Translations under genes and position numbers: made by a program
From: Phytohabitans suffuscus
GTDB taxonomy: Bacteria; Actinomycetota; Actinomycetes; Mycobacteriales; Micromonosporaceae
Length of the DNA: 64,000 bases
Assembly: GCF_011764565.1 (NCBI RefSeq)
Contig: NZ_AP022871.1
Location: 434,001-498,000, forward strand
Direction of reading: 5' to 3'
The notes under the pieces: model-generated
What the model was told of the DNA's origin: nothing
The model's input: only the letters and a program-made list of their open reading frames with translations
The model's database searches: none
Part shown: in pieces, positions 33,094-41,696 of the stretch
How positions within the stretch are numbered: position 1 is the stretch's first letter
How the letters are laid out: every line of letters starts with the position of its first letter

Positions 33094-34414
33094 CGGCCGG
33101 CTCCGGCTGGGTCCGGTGCCACGGCGAGGCGCGGCGGCGCTCGGCCTCCTTCTCCCGCCAGCGCCGCTGCCACCCGTCGCTGGCGGCGACCATGTCGACG
33201 GCGTGCGGGCCGACGAGGCGGGCCGCCTCCGCCTCGTCCACCGGGTGCGAGGGCAGTTGGCCGCCCGACTGGAAGGTGTCGATCGCGCGCAGCAGCAGCC
33301 GCCGGTTGGCGGTGACGGCGCGGTCGGAGACGCCGAGCCGCTCCACGGTGCGGTCCTGGATCCGGCCCATGCTCTCCACCGCCCACTGGTCGTGGACGTT
33401 GATGTCCAGCCCCATCCCGGTGTACGTGAGGTCGCGCTGCTCGGCCGGGTCGAAGCCCCAGTCGTTGGAGCGGTTGCGCAGCGGCCGGTAGTCGGGCAGG
33501 GAGACGCCCTCCAGCCGCTGCCGCAGCAGCGTCTCCTTGTCGGTCCGCTCCGCGAAGTCGTAGAAGATCATGTACCAGTAGTGGTTTTCGTCGTCGACCG
33601 GGACGTGCCACTGGGTGAAGACCTTGGTGTTGCCGAAGGGCACCACGAACGCGTTCGGAAACATCAGGTTGGTCACCCGCACGTGCTTGATCTCGTCGGT
33701 GAGCTGGCGGACGGCGAAGACCCGCAGCCCGTGCTCGGCGCTCTCCACCTCGATGTCGGGGCGGTAGTGGTCGCCGACCAGCTTCGACAGCTTCGTGCCG
33801 GTGCCCTCCACCTCCTCGCTGAACTGCTGCCCGTACACGTCGCGGGGGTCCTCGCCGACGAACCGGTGCAGGAAGGAGACGTGGCTCGGGTCGATGCCGC
33901 CCTCCAGGCCCTGCAGCCAGTTGCACTCCCAGAGCCCCTTGAAGGCGAAGGTGTACTCCTCCGGGGCGGTGAAGCAGTCGTACGCCGGGAACGGCGGCGG
34001 GTCGCCGGCACCCATGTAGGTGAAGACGATGCCGTTGCGCTCCACGCACGGGTAGCTGGCGATGCGGATCTTGTCCAGGAAGCGGCTGTGCGGCGGCTCG
34101 GCGGGCTGCTCCACGCAGCGCCCCTCGGCGTTGTAGAGCCAGCCGTGGTAGAGGCAGCGCAGCCCGCCGTCCTCCAGCCGCCCGTACGAGAGGTCGACGC
34201 CGCGGTGGGCGCAGAAGCGGCTGATCAACCCCCATCCGCCGGCGCGCGCGAAGAGGACCAGATCCTCGCCGAAGAGCCGGATCGCCTTGACCGGGCGGCC
34301 GGTGGGCATCTCGGAGACCAGCGCGGCCGGCTGCCAGTAGGCGCGCATCAGGCCGCCCAGCGCGGTGCCGGGCCCGGTCCGGGTGAGCTTGTCGTTGTCG
34401 GCTCGTCGCAGCAC
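33086..34414 (-). CDS. Rieske non-heme iron oxygenase, large (alpha) subunit
   Basis: 442 residues from the GTG at 34414. That start has GGAGG six bases upstream and gives the family-typical opening LRRADNDKLTRTGPGT; a TTG at 34447 lies inside the operator and is unlikely. The Rieske [2Fe-2S] ligands are C68-x-H70 and C87-x2-H90 (FCAHRG, CLYHGW). The mononuclear iron site lies around EGGIDPSHVSFLHRF. Such proteins hydroxylate rings or remove N- or O-alkyl groups; no ferredoxin or reductase gene is visible nearby, so partners must come from elsewhere. It is first in the Rieske-GS-formamidase operon. Confidence 0.85.
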   Translation of the reverse strand: MLRRADNDKLTRTGPGTALGGLMRAYWQPAALVSEMPTGRPVKAIRLFGEDLVLFARAGGWGLISRFCAHRGVDLSYGRLEDGGLRCLYHGWLYNAEGRCVEQPAEPPHSRFLDKIRIASYPCVERNGIVFTYMGAGDPPPFPAYDCFTAPEEYTFAFKGLWECNWLQGLEGGIDPSHVSFLHRFVGEDPRDVYGQQFSEEVEGTGTKLSKLVGDHYRPDIEVESAEHGLRVFAVRQLTDEIKHVRVTNLMFPNAFVVPFGNTKVFTQWHVPVDDENHYWYMIFYDFAERTDKETLLRQRLEGVSLPDYRPLRNRSNDWGFDPAEQRDLTYTGMGLDINVHDQWAVESMGRIQDRTVERLGVSDRAVTANRRLLLRAIDTFQSGGQLPSHPVDEAEAARLVGPHAVDMVAASDGWQRRWREKEAERRRASPWHRTQPEPADA

Positions 34415-34438
34415 TGCCGCCTCCGAGGGTCGCGCGAA

Positions 34439-34467
34439 TGGATCCAATCCTAATGATTACGGATCCC
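34439..34467 (-). promoter_or_regulatory. Double TGGATCCA-like operator, site B2 (Rieske operon / GntR divergent gap)
   Basis: TGGATCCA at 34439-34446 and CGGATCCC at 34460-34467, 21 bp apart, lie 25 bp upstream of the Rieske start and in the gap shared with the divergent GntR gene. A weaker TGGGTCCA is at 34502-34509. Being next to its likely regulator makes this the reference site of the regulon. Confidence 0.65.
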
Positions 34468-34577
34468 GGATGGAAGCGAACATACCCACACCGCACCCAA
34501 GTGGGTCCACATGGCCCGTGCTCTGCTATCGTTGTGTGGCTATACGCCGTGCGGCGCGACACGAGGAGAGTGGCCGC

Positions 34578-35306
34578 TTGACAATCGAGTCCGACGCGTT
34601 GGCGCCGACGCGAAAGACGGGTGCGGCCCTCGTCGACGATCTGGCCGACCGGATTCGCAACCGCATCATGACCGGCGAGATCCCCATCGGGGCCCAGCTG
34701 CGTCAGGCGGAGCTGGCCAGCGACTTCGGTGTCTCCCGCACGCCGGTGCGCGAGGCGCTGCGCCAGCTGCAGACCAGCGGCCTGATCGAGGTGCTGCCCA
34801 ACCGGGGCGCCGTGGTCAGCGTCCCGGCTCCGTGGGACGTCCGCGAGGCGTACGAGGTGCGGGCGGAGCTGGAGGCGCTCGCCGCCGCCCGCGCGGTGCG
34901 GCGGATCACGCGTGACCAGATCGAGCAGCTGCGCGTGGCCAACCGGGAGATGTACGACTACTCCCTGGCCCGCAGCACCGGCACCGCGCCCGACCAGCCC
35001 GATCACCGGCGCGGCAACGACCTGTTCCACACGCTGATCGCGAGCATCTCCGGCAACGCCCGGCTGGGCAAGGCGATCAACGACATCAACGAGACCTTCC
35101 CCCGCAACGTGTCCGCCCAGCTGATCGTCAACGACAGCCGCCACCGGGACGAAAACTTCCAGGAGCACGAGCGGATCCTCCAGGCGCTGGCCGACGGCGA
35201 CGCCGAGCGGGCCGCCGCCGAGATGCGCCAGCACGTCGTCGACGCCGGCGAGCAGCTCGCCCGCTGGTACGAGCTGCGCTCCTCCACCGTCTTCCGGGGC
35301 GAGTAG
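34578..35306 (+). CDS. GntR-family regulator (FadR/FCD subfamily)
   Basis: 242 residues from a TTG at 34578, chosen because GAGGAG lies nine bases upstream; in-frame codons further up cross the promoter. The winged helix is clear (ALVDDLADRIRNRIMTGEIPIG, then LASDFGVSRTPVREALRQLQTSGLIEVLPNRGAVVS, residues about 14-80). The FCD ligand domain follows, with metal-type His/Asp residues (FHTLIASISGN, HERILQALADGD). It is divergent from the Rieske operon and is the only regulator inside the 23-55 kb cluster, so it is the best candidate to bind the five TGGATCCA-type sites. Confidence 0.85.
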   Translation: MTIESDALAPTRKTGAALVDDLADRIRNRIMTGEIPIGAQLRQAELASDFGVSRTPVREALRQLQTSGLIEVLPNRGAVVSVPAPWDVREAYEVRAELEALAAARAVRRITRDQIEQLRVANREMYDYSLARSTGTAPDQPDHRRGNDLFHTLIASISGNARLGKAINDINETFPRNVSAQLIVNDSRHRDENFQEHERILQALADGDAERAAAEMRQHVVDAGEQLARWYELRSSTVFRGE

Positions 35307-35310
35307 CGGC

Positions 35311-36039
35311 ATGGGTACGCCTCTGCTGGCCCCGCCCGCCGTGGTGGGCAACGCGGTGCTCCTCGTGGTCGACATCCAGGGCGGCGAGGTGCCCGACGAC
35401 GAGCCCTCGGGGCTGGCAAGCTCCGATCCGAGGAGCGCAGCGACGAGGCCGGAGCGCGCCGGCCACCCAGGGCTCCAGCGAGCGGAGGGAGCGCAGCCAG
35501 CCCAGCCCCGTTCGGGGATCCCGCAGATGGGCGGGCGCCGGGAGCGCGCCGGGCGGGTGGAGCGGCTCATCGACGCGTGCCGGGCGCACGGCGTGCCGGT
35601 GGTCTTCGTCCAGGAGGTGCACAAGCCCGGCCTGGTCGACATCGGCCGCGAGCTGGACGGCGCCGAGGGGCCGCACTGCGTCGAGGGGTGGCCGGAGACC
35701 GAGCTGGCCCCGTGGGTGCGGCCGCGTCCCGACGAGTTCCTGATCCGCAAGCGGCGCTACTCGGCGTTCTTCGGCACCGAGCTGGAGATCGTGCTCAAGG
35801 CGTACAAGGCCGAGACGGTCCTGCTCATCGGCGGGCTGACCGACGTCTGCATCCACTACACGGCCGTCGACGCGCACCAGCACGACTACCGGGTGCGGGT
35901 GCTGACCGACTGCGTGGGCGGCTCCTCCCGCCAGGCCCACGACGCCGCGCTGCGGGCCGTCGAGTACCTCCAGCGCGACGCCCTGGTCACCAGCGCACAG
36001 GTCTTCGACTGGCTCGCCGCGGGCAAGCCCGCCGCCTGA
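35311..36039 (+). CDS. Isochorismatase-like cysteine hydrolase with an in-frame repeat insertion
   Basis: 242 residues. The catalytic triad expected of the family is visible: D21 (LLVVDIQ), K147 (RKRRYSAFFGTELE) and C180 (IGGLTDVCIHYTAVDA). Relatives hydrolyse carbamoyl-sarcosine, nicotinamide or isochorismate. Residues about 33-75, a loop before the RVERLIDACRAHGVPVVF helix-strand, are replaced by the dispersed repeat (SGLASSDPRSAATRPERAG and onward), which makes the protein longer than usual. It follows the GntR gene by 4 bp on the same strand, so it is probably induced with it and releases ammonia or CO2 from a pathway intermediate (inference). Confidence 0.8.
   Translation: MGTPLLAPPAVVGNAVLLVVDIQGGEVPDDEPSGLASSDPRSAATRPERAGHPGLQRAEGAQPAQPRSGIPQMGGRRERAGRVERLIDACRAHGVPVVFVQEVHKPGLVDIGRELDGAEGPHCVEGWPETELAPWVRPRPDEFLIRKRRYSAFFGTELEIVLKAYKAETVLLIGGLTDVCIHYTAVDAHQHDYRVRVLTDCVGGSSRQAHDAALRAVEYLQRDALVTSAQVFDWLAAGKPAA
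35409..35507 (+). repeat. Dispersed intragenic repeat element, copy in the isochorismatase-like gene
   Basis: About 99 bases, closely matching the minus-strand copy at 30697-30784 (one mismatch in the first 56 bases) and sharing its GAGGAGCG-AGCGACGAG and AGCGAGCGGA-GGAGCGC blocks with the tandem copies at 39421. It is inserted in frame in a surface loop region. Confidence 0.75.
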
Positions 36040-36041
36040 TC

Positions 36042-37052
36042 TCACCGGCCGAACATCGCCCGCCGGGGGTTCTCGGTGCTCATCGTGGCCAGCACCTCGG
36101 GGTCGATGCCGGCCGCGACCGCGTACTCGGCGAACTCCTCGAACAGGAAGCACATCCCCGGCCCGCCCAGCTCGGCCTGGTGGGAGCGCTGGCTGACGTC
36201 CTGGGCGAGCAGGATCTTGTGGGCGAAGCCGCGGTCGACCAGGTGCTTGAGGTAGTCGACCCGCCGCTGGAGCTCGGGCACGACGAGCCGGCCGCCGATC
36301 TTGCAGGCCATCATGCAGTCGTACTGGACGTAGACGCCGCGGTTGAGCAGGTCGAGCGAGTACCGCACGTCCTTGACCGTGTCGGCGTGGCCGATCACGA
36401 TCCGCTCGGGGTCGACGCCCTCGGCGGTCAGGATGTCGATCTGCGCCTCGCCGGTGGGAAAGGTGGGCGCGTGGGTGCTGACCAGTACGCCGGTCTCGGC
36501 CGCCGCCCGGCCGGTCGCCCGGAAGGAACGCTCCTCGTTGGGCGTGATCTTCGGCTTGTCGGAGGCGATCTCGCCGAGGAAGCCGGCGCGGACACCGGTG
36601 CCGGGGATCTCGTCCAGCAGGTCGGCCACGAGGTAGTCGGCGATCTGGTTGGTGCTGTTCCGCTCCCACCAGCCCTGGTCGAAGTACGCCTCGAAGTAGT
36701 GGCCGGTGCCGAGCACGACGTTGACCCCGGTCCGCTCGGCCAGCTCCTTGGTGGCCAGCACGTTGGCGACCGAACGCGAGCCGGTGCGCGGGTTCTGCAC
36801 CTGGTGTGCCGGGTCCCGGTCGTAGTAGACGGGCGCCGCGTAGTCGCTCAGCTCACCGTTGGTGACGTCCCACAGCGTCGTCCCGCCCCGCTCGACGAAG
36901 CGCCGGATGTCCCGCTCGCGCTCGTCCCACACCGTCAGGTACCCGTCCCGCGGCTCGGTGGGCGTCATGTTGATGAAGACGTGCTCGTGGGTGAGGGTCA
37001 ACCCGAGGTCGTCGGGGCGCAGCGGCCCGGTGACCGACCACACCTGGTCCAT
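36042..37052 (-). CDS. Phosphotriesterase-family metal hydrolase, intact metal site (paralogue 2)
   Basis: 336 residues from the ATG at 37052 (GAGGAG five bases upstream). The metal ligands are H-x-H in LTLTHEHVFIN near residue 25, Glu in GFLGEIASDK, His in VSTHAPTF, His in VIGHADTV and Asp in LLAQDVS. The bridging residue is Glu, as in paralogue 1. It is the last gene of the aminotransferase-FAD oxidase-copper amine oxidase operon and ends two bases from the convergent isochorismatase stop. Lactone, ester or amide hydrolysis is likely; the substrate is unknown. Confidence 0.85.
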   Translation of the reverse strand: MDQVWSVTGPLRPDDLGLTLTHEHVFINMTPTEPRDGYLTVWDERERDIRRFVERGGTTLWDVTNGELSDYAAPVYYDRDPAHQVQNPRTGSRSVANVLATKELAERTGVNVVLGTGHYFEAYFDQGWWERNSTNQIADYLVADLLDEIPGTGVRAGFLGEIASDKPKITPNEERSFRATGRAAAETGVLVSTHAPTFPTGEAQIDILTAEGVDPERIVIGHADTVKDVRYSLDLLNRGVYVQYDCMMACKIGGRLVVPELQRRVDYLKHLVDRGFAHKILLAQDVSQRSHQAELGGPGMCFLFEEFAEYAVAAGIDPEVLATMSTENPRRAMFGR

Positions 37053-37060
37053 GACACTCC

Positions 37061-38998
37061 TCAGTGGACGGTCTCGGCGGGCCCGTGGCAGCAGGCACCG
37101 CCGTGGCCGGCGCCTTCGTGGGCGCGTGGGGCCGGCAGGTCCAGCGCCGGGTTGCGGTCGAAGAAGCCGTCCGGCTCCAGCCGCATGCCGATCCGGTGCA
37201 CCGACATGATCGGCCACTCCTCCGGGCGGGGGTGGTGGTGGACGCCGACGACGGGCCACAGCACGATCTCCGCCCCGTCCAGCGACCGGTCCGCCTCCTG
37301 CCAGGCGGTGACGCCGTCCTCGCCCAGCGGCGCCTGGTTGGGGTACTCGCCGGCGATGAACCGCTGCTCCGGGTCGTACGGCGTGGCCCACAGCTGCTTG
37401 GCCACGAACGGCGCCTTCCGGGCGGCGACGCTGCCCGGTCGCGCGTACAGCCGCGCGGTGTTCGGCAGGGTGAGCCGGTAGGCGGTCCGGTCGCCGAACC
37501 GGTTGGTCCGGGTGGTGCTCTCCACCAGCCAGTGCACCGACCGCGCCGGGTCGCTGGCGCGCGCCGCCGTGCGCTCGCTGGCGATCGGGGTACGGACCAT
37601 CCGGCAGGCGTTGCCGAACAGGTTCCGGTCGTCCTCCTCGACCTCGGCGTGCACCTCGTAGAGGCGGTTGACCGGGCCGTCGACGGCCATGTCCAGCCGC
37701 ATGCCGAAGTAGTGCTGGTGGTTGGGGGCCTGCACGTTGGGGGCGACCATCCGCCCGTACGCCGGCTCCTGCCCGTCGGCGATGCCGGAGACCGACAGGA
37801 TGCCGGTCAGCTTGATCTCCAGGTCGATCATGCCGTCCTGGTAGAAGGACCAGTAGAAGCCGTAGTCGTAGTTGGCCACGGTGGCGAAGAAGGAGATCAC
37901 CAGGCGCCGGCTGCGCCGCACGTCGGCCTCCCCGGTACGGGTGTTGACATGCTTCCACAGCACCGAGAAGTCCTCCTCGTGCAGGCAGATCGCGTTGCCG
38001 ATGGTCCGCGCCTCGCCGTGCCCGTTGACCACGGCGGCGTCGAAGTACCGGATCTCACCGAGGCAGTCGCAGCCCAGCTCCAGCGAGGCGGTCAGCGGCC
38101 CGGCGCCGTACTCGCCCCAGTCGAAGAAGTTCTTGCGGTACGCCGTCGGGTCGCTGTCCAGGTAGGGGACGTACATCTCGTTGACCGCCGCCCGGCGTAC
38201 GACCGGCCGCGGCTCGTCGCCGTCGTGGTACGTGATGTCGTGCAGGACCAGGCCCTCGCGGTGCGTGAAGCCGACCCGGAACGACCAGTTCTGCCAGGTG
38301 ACCAGCTGCCCCTCGACGGTGAACCCCGGCCCCTCGGGCTGGCTGATCTCCAGCGGGGCGACGTGCCGGTCCGGTCCCCAGGTGCCGGAGCGGTAGTTGC
38401 CCCCCTCGGCGGCGACCGGGATGACGCCGTGGTCCTCGATCCGGACCACCGTGAGGGTCTCCAGGTCGACGATCGGCACCAGTCCGGCCACCGGCCGGGC
38501 GTACCCGTTGTCGTCCTCGCTCTCCCGGTGCCACACCGTGCCCCAGGAGAGCCGGCGGCCGGCCAGATCCGCCGGCTCGAACCCGGTGATCGACTCTGGG
38601 TCGACCCAGACCAGGGCGGCGTCGGCGATCCCGCGCGCGGTGAGCGCCTTCTGGAACTCGGCGTCCTCCCGGCATGCCTGCGCGACCAGCCGCGCCTCCT
38701 CGCTGGAGACGCCCGGCCGGCGGGCGTCGACGGGCATCCAGGACACGATCGACGCGGGCCGGTCGGTGCCGGACGTCCAGGCGCCGACCTCCCAGGCGAG
38801 GTGGGCCTGCGGGTTCATCACCACCAGCCGCACCGGCCGGCCCTGTCCCGGGGCGAGGGCGCGGGCCATGCCCTCCTCGACGGCGATCCCCCAGAAGCGC
38901 GGCCGGTCGCCGATCCGGGGGTCGGCGCGGACCAGGGCGACGACCTCGGCGATCTCGGGTGCGGTCAGCGGGTCGGTCCAGTGCGCTGCGGTCGTCAT
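37061..38998 (-). CDS. Copper-containing amine oxidase (TPQ cofactor)
   Basis: 645 residues, the normal bacterial length (about 640). The topaquinone precursor is Tyr377 in VANYDYGFYWSF, and the active-site base Asp lies in the PYLDSDP segment about 80 residues earlier. Copper ligands are the two His of NHQHYFGMRLD and the His near GVHHHPRPEEWPIM. The enzyme oxidatively deaminates primary amines to aldehydes, ammonia and peroxide. No secretion signal is visible. It overlaps the FAD oxidase stop (ATGA), and an aldehyde dehydrogenase at 41697 could take its product. It lies at the centre of the amine pathway proposed here. Confidence 0.9.
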   Translation of the reverse strand: MTTAAHWTDPLTAPEIAEVVALVRADPRIGDRPRFWGIAVEEGMARALAPGQGRPVRLVVMNPQAHLAWEVGAWTSGTDRPASIVSWMPVDARRPGVSSEEARLVAQACREDAEFQKALTARGIADAALVWVDPESITGFEPADLAGRRLSWGTVWHRESEDDNGYARPVAGLVPIVDLETLTVVRIEDHGVIPVAAEGGNYRSGTWGPDRHVAPLEISQPEGPGFTVEGQLVTWQNWSFRVGFTHREGLVLHDITYHDGDEPRPVVRRAAVNEMYVPYLDSDPTAYRKNFFDWGEYGAGPLTASLELGCDCLGEIRYFDAAVVNGHGEARTIGNAICLHEEDFSVLWKHVNTRTGEADVRRSRRLVISFFATVANYDYGFYWSFYQDGMIDLEIKLTGILSVSGIADGQEPAYGRMVAPNVQAPNHQHYFGMRLDMAVDGPVNRLYEVHAEVEEDDRNLFGNACRMVRTPIASERTAARASDPARSVHWLVESTTRTNRFGDRTAYRLTLPNTARLYARPGSVAARKAPFVAKQLWATPYDPEQRFIAGEYPNQAPLGEDGVTAWQEADRSLDGAEIVLWPVVGVHHHPRPEEWPIMSVHRIGMRLEPDGFFDRNPALDLPAPRAHEGAGHGGACCHGPAETVH

Positions 38999-40370
38999 GG
39001 CTCTCCTCGCTGCGGTGCGCTGTCGTGGCCGGCCAGCCGCCGGTCGACGCCGATGAAGTCGAGATCGCGGCGCTGCTCGCCGCGGCACAGGTCGGCGACG
39101 GCCTCGCCCACCGCCGGCCCGAACTTGAAGCCGTGCCCCGAGCACGCGGCGGCGACCACCACGCGCGGCGCCCAGGGCAGCCGGCCGAGCACGAAGCGGC
39201 GGTCCGCCGTCATCGTGTACAGGCAGGAGGCGGCCTCGACCACGTCGCGCTCCGGGTCGGTCCGGGCGCCGGGGACGTACCGCGCCATGAGCCGGCACAG
39301 CTCGGCGACCTCGTCGCGGGTGGGCGGTGCGGGCGGCCGCTCGGGGTCCCAGACCTCACCGGCGTCGACGCCGGCCTTGAAGCCGTCCCCGGCGGCGTCG
39401 GGGATCCCGAAGACGAGCCCCCGGGGCTGAGCTGGCCGCGCTCGCTCCACTCGCTGTCGCCCCAGGCTGCCGGCTCCCGCCGACCTCGTCGCTCCGCTCC
39501 TCGAAACGGCGGTCGCCAGCCTCCGGGGCTAAGCCGGCCGCGCTCGCTCCGCTCGCTGTCGCCCCAGGCTGCCGGCTCCCGCCGACCTCGTCGCTCCGCT
39601 CCTCGGAACGGCGGTCGCCAGCCTCCGGGGCTGAGCTGGCCGCGCTCGCTCCGCTCGCTGTCGCCCGGGGCTACGGAGAAGGCGCCGAGCCGGGGCGGCT
39701 CGGCCACCTGCTGACCGGGCCGCACGGTGACGGTGACGATGCGCCAGACCTCGAAGAGGCCGGCGAGCTGGGGTACGGCCCGACCCACCCAGGCGCCGGT
39801 CGCGAGCACCAGCCAGCGGGCGCGCAGCCGCCGCGTCGAGGTCTGGACCAGGCAGCCGGTGCCGGTCGCCGACCAGTCCAGCATGGCTTCGCCGAAGGCC
39901 AGCTCGGCGCCGGCGGCGCGGGCACCGGCCCGGGCGACCGCCACCGCCCGCTCGGCCGCCACGACGCCGGCGGACGGGTCGAACACGGCGTGGTAGCCGT
40001 CCGGTACGGCGAGCGAGGGCATGAGCTGGCGCAGCCGGTCCGGATCCTCGACCTGCTCGCAGCCGGGTCCCTGCAATGTGGACGCGCCGCCGGCGGTGTA
40101 GAGGCCGCCGGTGCGGTGGACGAGCCGCTGCCCGCTGGCCCGCTCCCACCGTTCCCAGCCGGTGTAGGCGCGGGCGACGAGGTCGTTCCAGGCCGGGTTC
40201 GGGTACGCCCGCCGGATCATCCGGGTGCGGCCGTGCGACGAGCCGCGGTGGTGGCCCTCCGGGAACTGGTCGATCCCGACGACGCTCGCCCCGCCGCGGG
40301 CCAGCTCGTAGGCCGCCGCCGAGCCGTGGATGCCGAGCCCGACGACGAGGACGTCCGCCTCGGCTCTCAT
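38995..40370 (-). CDS. DAO-family FAD amine oxidase (sarcosine oxidase-like), repeat-containing and interrupted by a 1-nt deletion
   Basis: The N-terminal FAD motif ADVLVVGLGIHGSAAAYELARGG is followed by GSSHGRTRMIRRAYPNPAW, the typical monomeric sarcosine oxidase/N-methyltryptophan oxidase pattern. The C-terminal third (GLVFGIPDAAGDGFKAG, then SGHGFKFGPAVGEAVADL) is in another frame. One more base at 39418-39422 joins them into 458 residues. Between the halves sits about 80 residues of 34-residue tandem repeat; without it the length (about 378) is normal. It would oxidise a secondary or N-methyl (or gamma-glutamyl) amine. The start ATG overlaps the aminotransferase stop (ATGA). Confidence 0.8.
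39421..39668 (-). repeat. 102-bp tandem repeat inside the FAD oxidase gene (about 2.4 copies)
   Basis: Equivalent points at 39427, 39529 and 39631 give a period of exactly 102 bp, which is 34 codons. On minus each unit codes for GDSERSERGQLSPGGW then RPPFRGAERRGRREPAAW. The copies differ at a handful of bases. The units share blocks with the single elements at 30697 and 35409, so this looks like tandem growth of the same dispersed element. The open frame is kept throughout. Confidence 0.85.
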
Positions 40371-41617
40371 GTGCCGGCTCCGCGGGCGATCTCGGCGACG
40401 GCGTCCAGCAGCGCGTCGGCGTCGGCGTCGTCGTTGTAGACGTGCACCGACGCGCGGACGACCGCCGGCACCCCGCGCGCGCCGAGGTCCCACTGGCCGT
40501 GGCTGGCCGGGACCGCGACGGTACGCACACCGCGGGCGGCCAGGCGCTGGCTGACCGCCTCCGCTTCCAGGCCGTCCACTGTGAACGTGACGATGCCCGA
40601 GGCGCACGACGGCGGGTCCTGCACGGTCACCGCGTCGATGGCGGCCAGTCCCTGGCGCAGCAGCGTCGCGGTGGCGCACAGGTACGCCGCGGTGGCGTCG
40701 ACGCCGCGGGCGAGCAGCTGGCGGAGGGCCACCCCCAGGCCGAGCCGGCCGGCCACGGAGGACTCCCAGGTCTCGAAGCGGCGGGCGGTCGGCGAGAGGC
40801 TCCATTCGCGGGCACCCGTCCACACGGCACCGCGTACGTCCGGGGCGACCGGGGCGAGCCCGTCGAGCAGGGCGCCACGGATGTAGGCGAAGCCGGTGCC
40901 GCGGGGCGCGCGCAGGAACTTGCGGCCCGTCGTCACCAGCGCGTCGCAGCCGATCTCGTCGACGTCGACCCGCAGGTGGCCGACCGACTGGGTGGCGTCG
41001 AGCAGGTAGACCGCGCCGGAGCGGCGGGTGAGGGCGCCGATGTCGCGTACCGGCTCGACCAGCCCGGACGAGGTCGGCACGTGCGCGAGGCAGACGACGT
41101 CGCGCGGACCGCCGGTCAGCAGCCGCTCCAGCCGTTCGAGGTCGATCGCGCCGTCCGCGCCGTTGGGCACGACGATGAGCTCGGCGTCGGTGTGCTTGGC
41201 CAGGCTGAGCAGGTGGAGGGCGTGGCTGACGTAGGTCGAGCGGCCGACCAGGAGCCGGGTCGAGCGGTCCACCCGGAGCGCGTCGACGATGACCCGCAGC
41301 CCGGAGGTCGCGCTGTCGGCGAGGGCGATCTCCTCGGCCGACGCACCGACGGCGCGCGCCGCGTCGGCGTACACCTGCTCGATCCGCCCGGAGACCGCGG
41401 CGGCGGCCTCGTAGCCCCCCTCGTTCTCCTCCCGCCGCAGGTGGGCGACGACCTCGTCGACCACGGCGACGGTGGGAAGCGCGGCGCCGGCGGAGTTGAG
41501 GTGGTGGGCGTGGCGCACACCGACCGTCTGCGCCCGCTCGCGTGCGACGTCCACGGTCGCGGCCTGAGCGCTGACCGTGCCGGCACCCGCGCGGTCAGCG
41601 TTCACCGAGAGATCCAC
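40367..41617 (-). CDS. Class V aminotransferase / cysteine-desulfurase-like PLP enzyme
   Basis: About 416 residues from a GTG at 41617; the start is uncertain, and a TTG at 41653 would lie within the operator. The class V fold is clear: HHLNSAGAALPT near the start, SATSGLRVIVDALRV, DATQSVGHLRVDVDEIGCDALVTTGRKFLRAPRGTGF, which contains the PLP lysine (TTGRKF). Relatives act on cysteine, serine/glyoxylate, kynurenine or other 2-amino acids. It is first in the operon with the FAD oxidase, copper amine oxidase and PTE paralogue 2, with operator B3 just upstream. The substrate is unknown. Confidence 0.85.
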   Translation of the reverse strand: MDLSVNADRAGAGTVSAQAATVDVARERAQTVGVRHAHHLNSAGAALPTVAVVDEVVAHLRREENEGGYEAAAAVSGRIEQVYADAARAVGASAEEIALADSATSGLRVIVDALRVDRSTRLLVGRSTYVSHALHLLSLAKHTDAELIVVPNGADGAIDLERLERLLTGGPRDVVCLAHVPTSSGLVEPVRDIGALTRRSGAVYLLDATQSVGHLRVDVDEIGCDALVTTGRKFLRAPRGTGFAYIRGALLDGLAPVAPDVRGAVWTGAREWSLSPTARRFETWESSVAGRLGLGVALRQLLARGVDATAAYLCATATLLRQGLAAIDAVTVQDPPSCASGIVTFTVDGLEAEAVSQRLAARGVRTVAVPASHGQWDLGARGVPAVVRASVHVYNDDADADALLDAVAEIARGAGT

Positions 41618-41644
41618 CGTCGACCGTTCCCCTGCCCGCGAACA

Positions 41645-41672
41645 TGGATCCAAGATAGCAGGATTGGATCCA
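41645..41672 (-). promoter_or_regulatory. Double TGGATCCA operator, site B3 (aminotransferase operon)
   Basis: Two perfect palindromic TGGATCCA boxes at 41645-41652 and 41665-41672, 20 bp apart, upstream of the aminotransferase start and just after the aldehyde dehydrogenase stop (41697). This is the best-conserved pair of the five sites. Confidence 0.7.
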
Positions 41673-41696
41673 CAATTCCCCTAGAATGGATACGTC

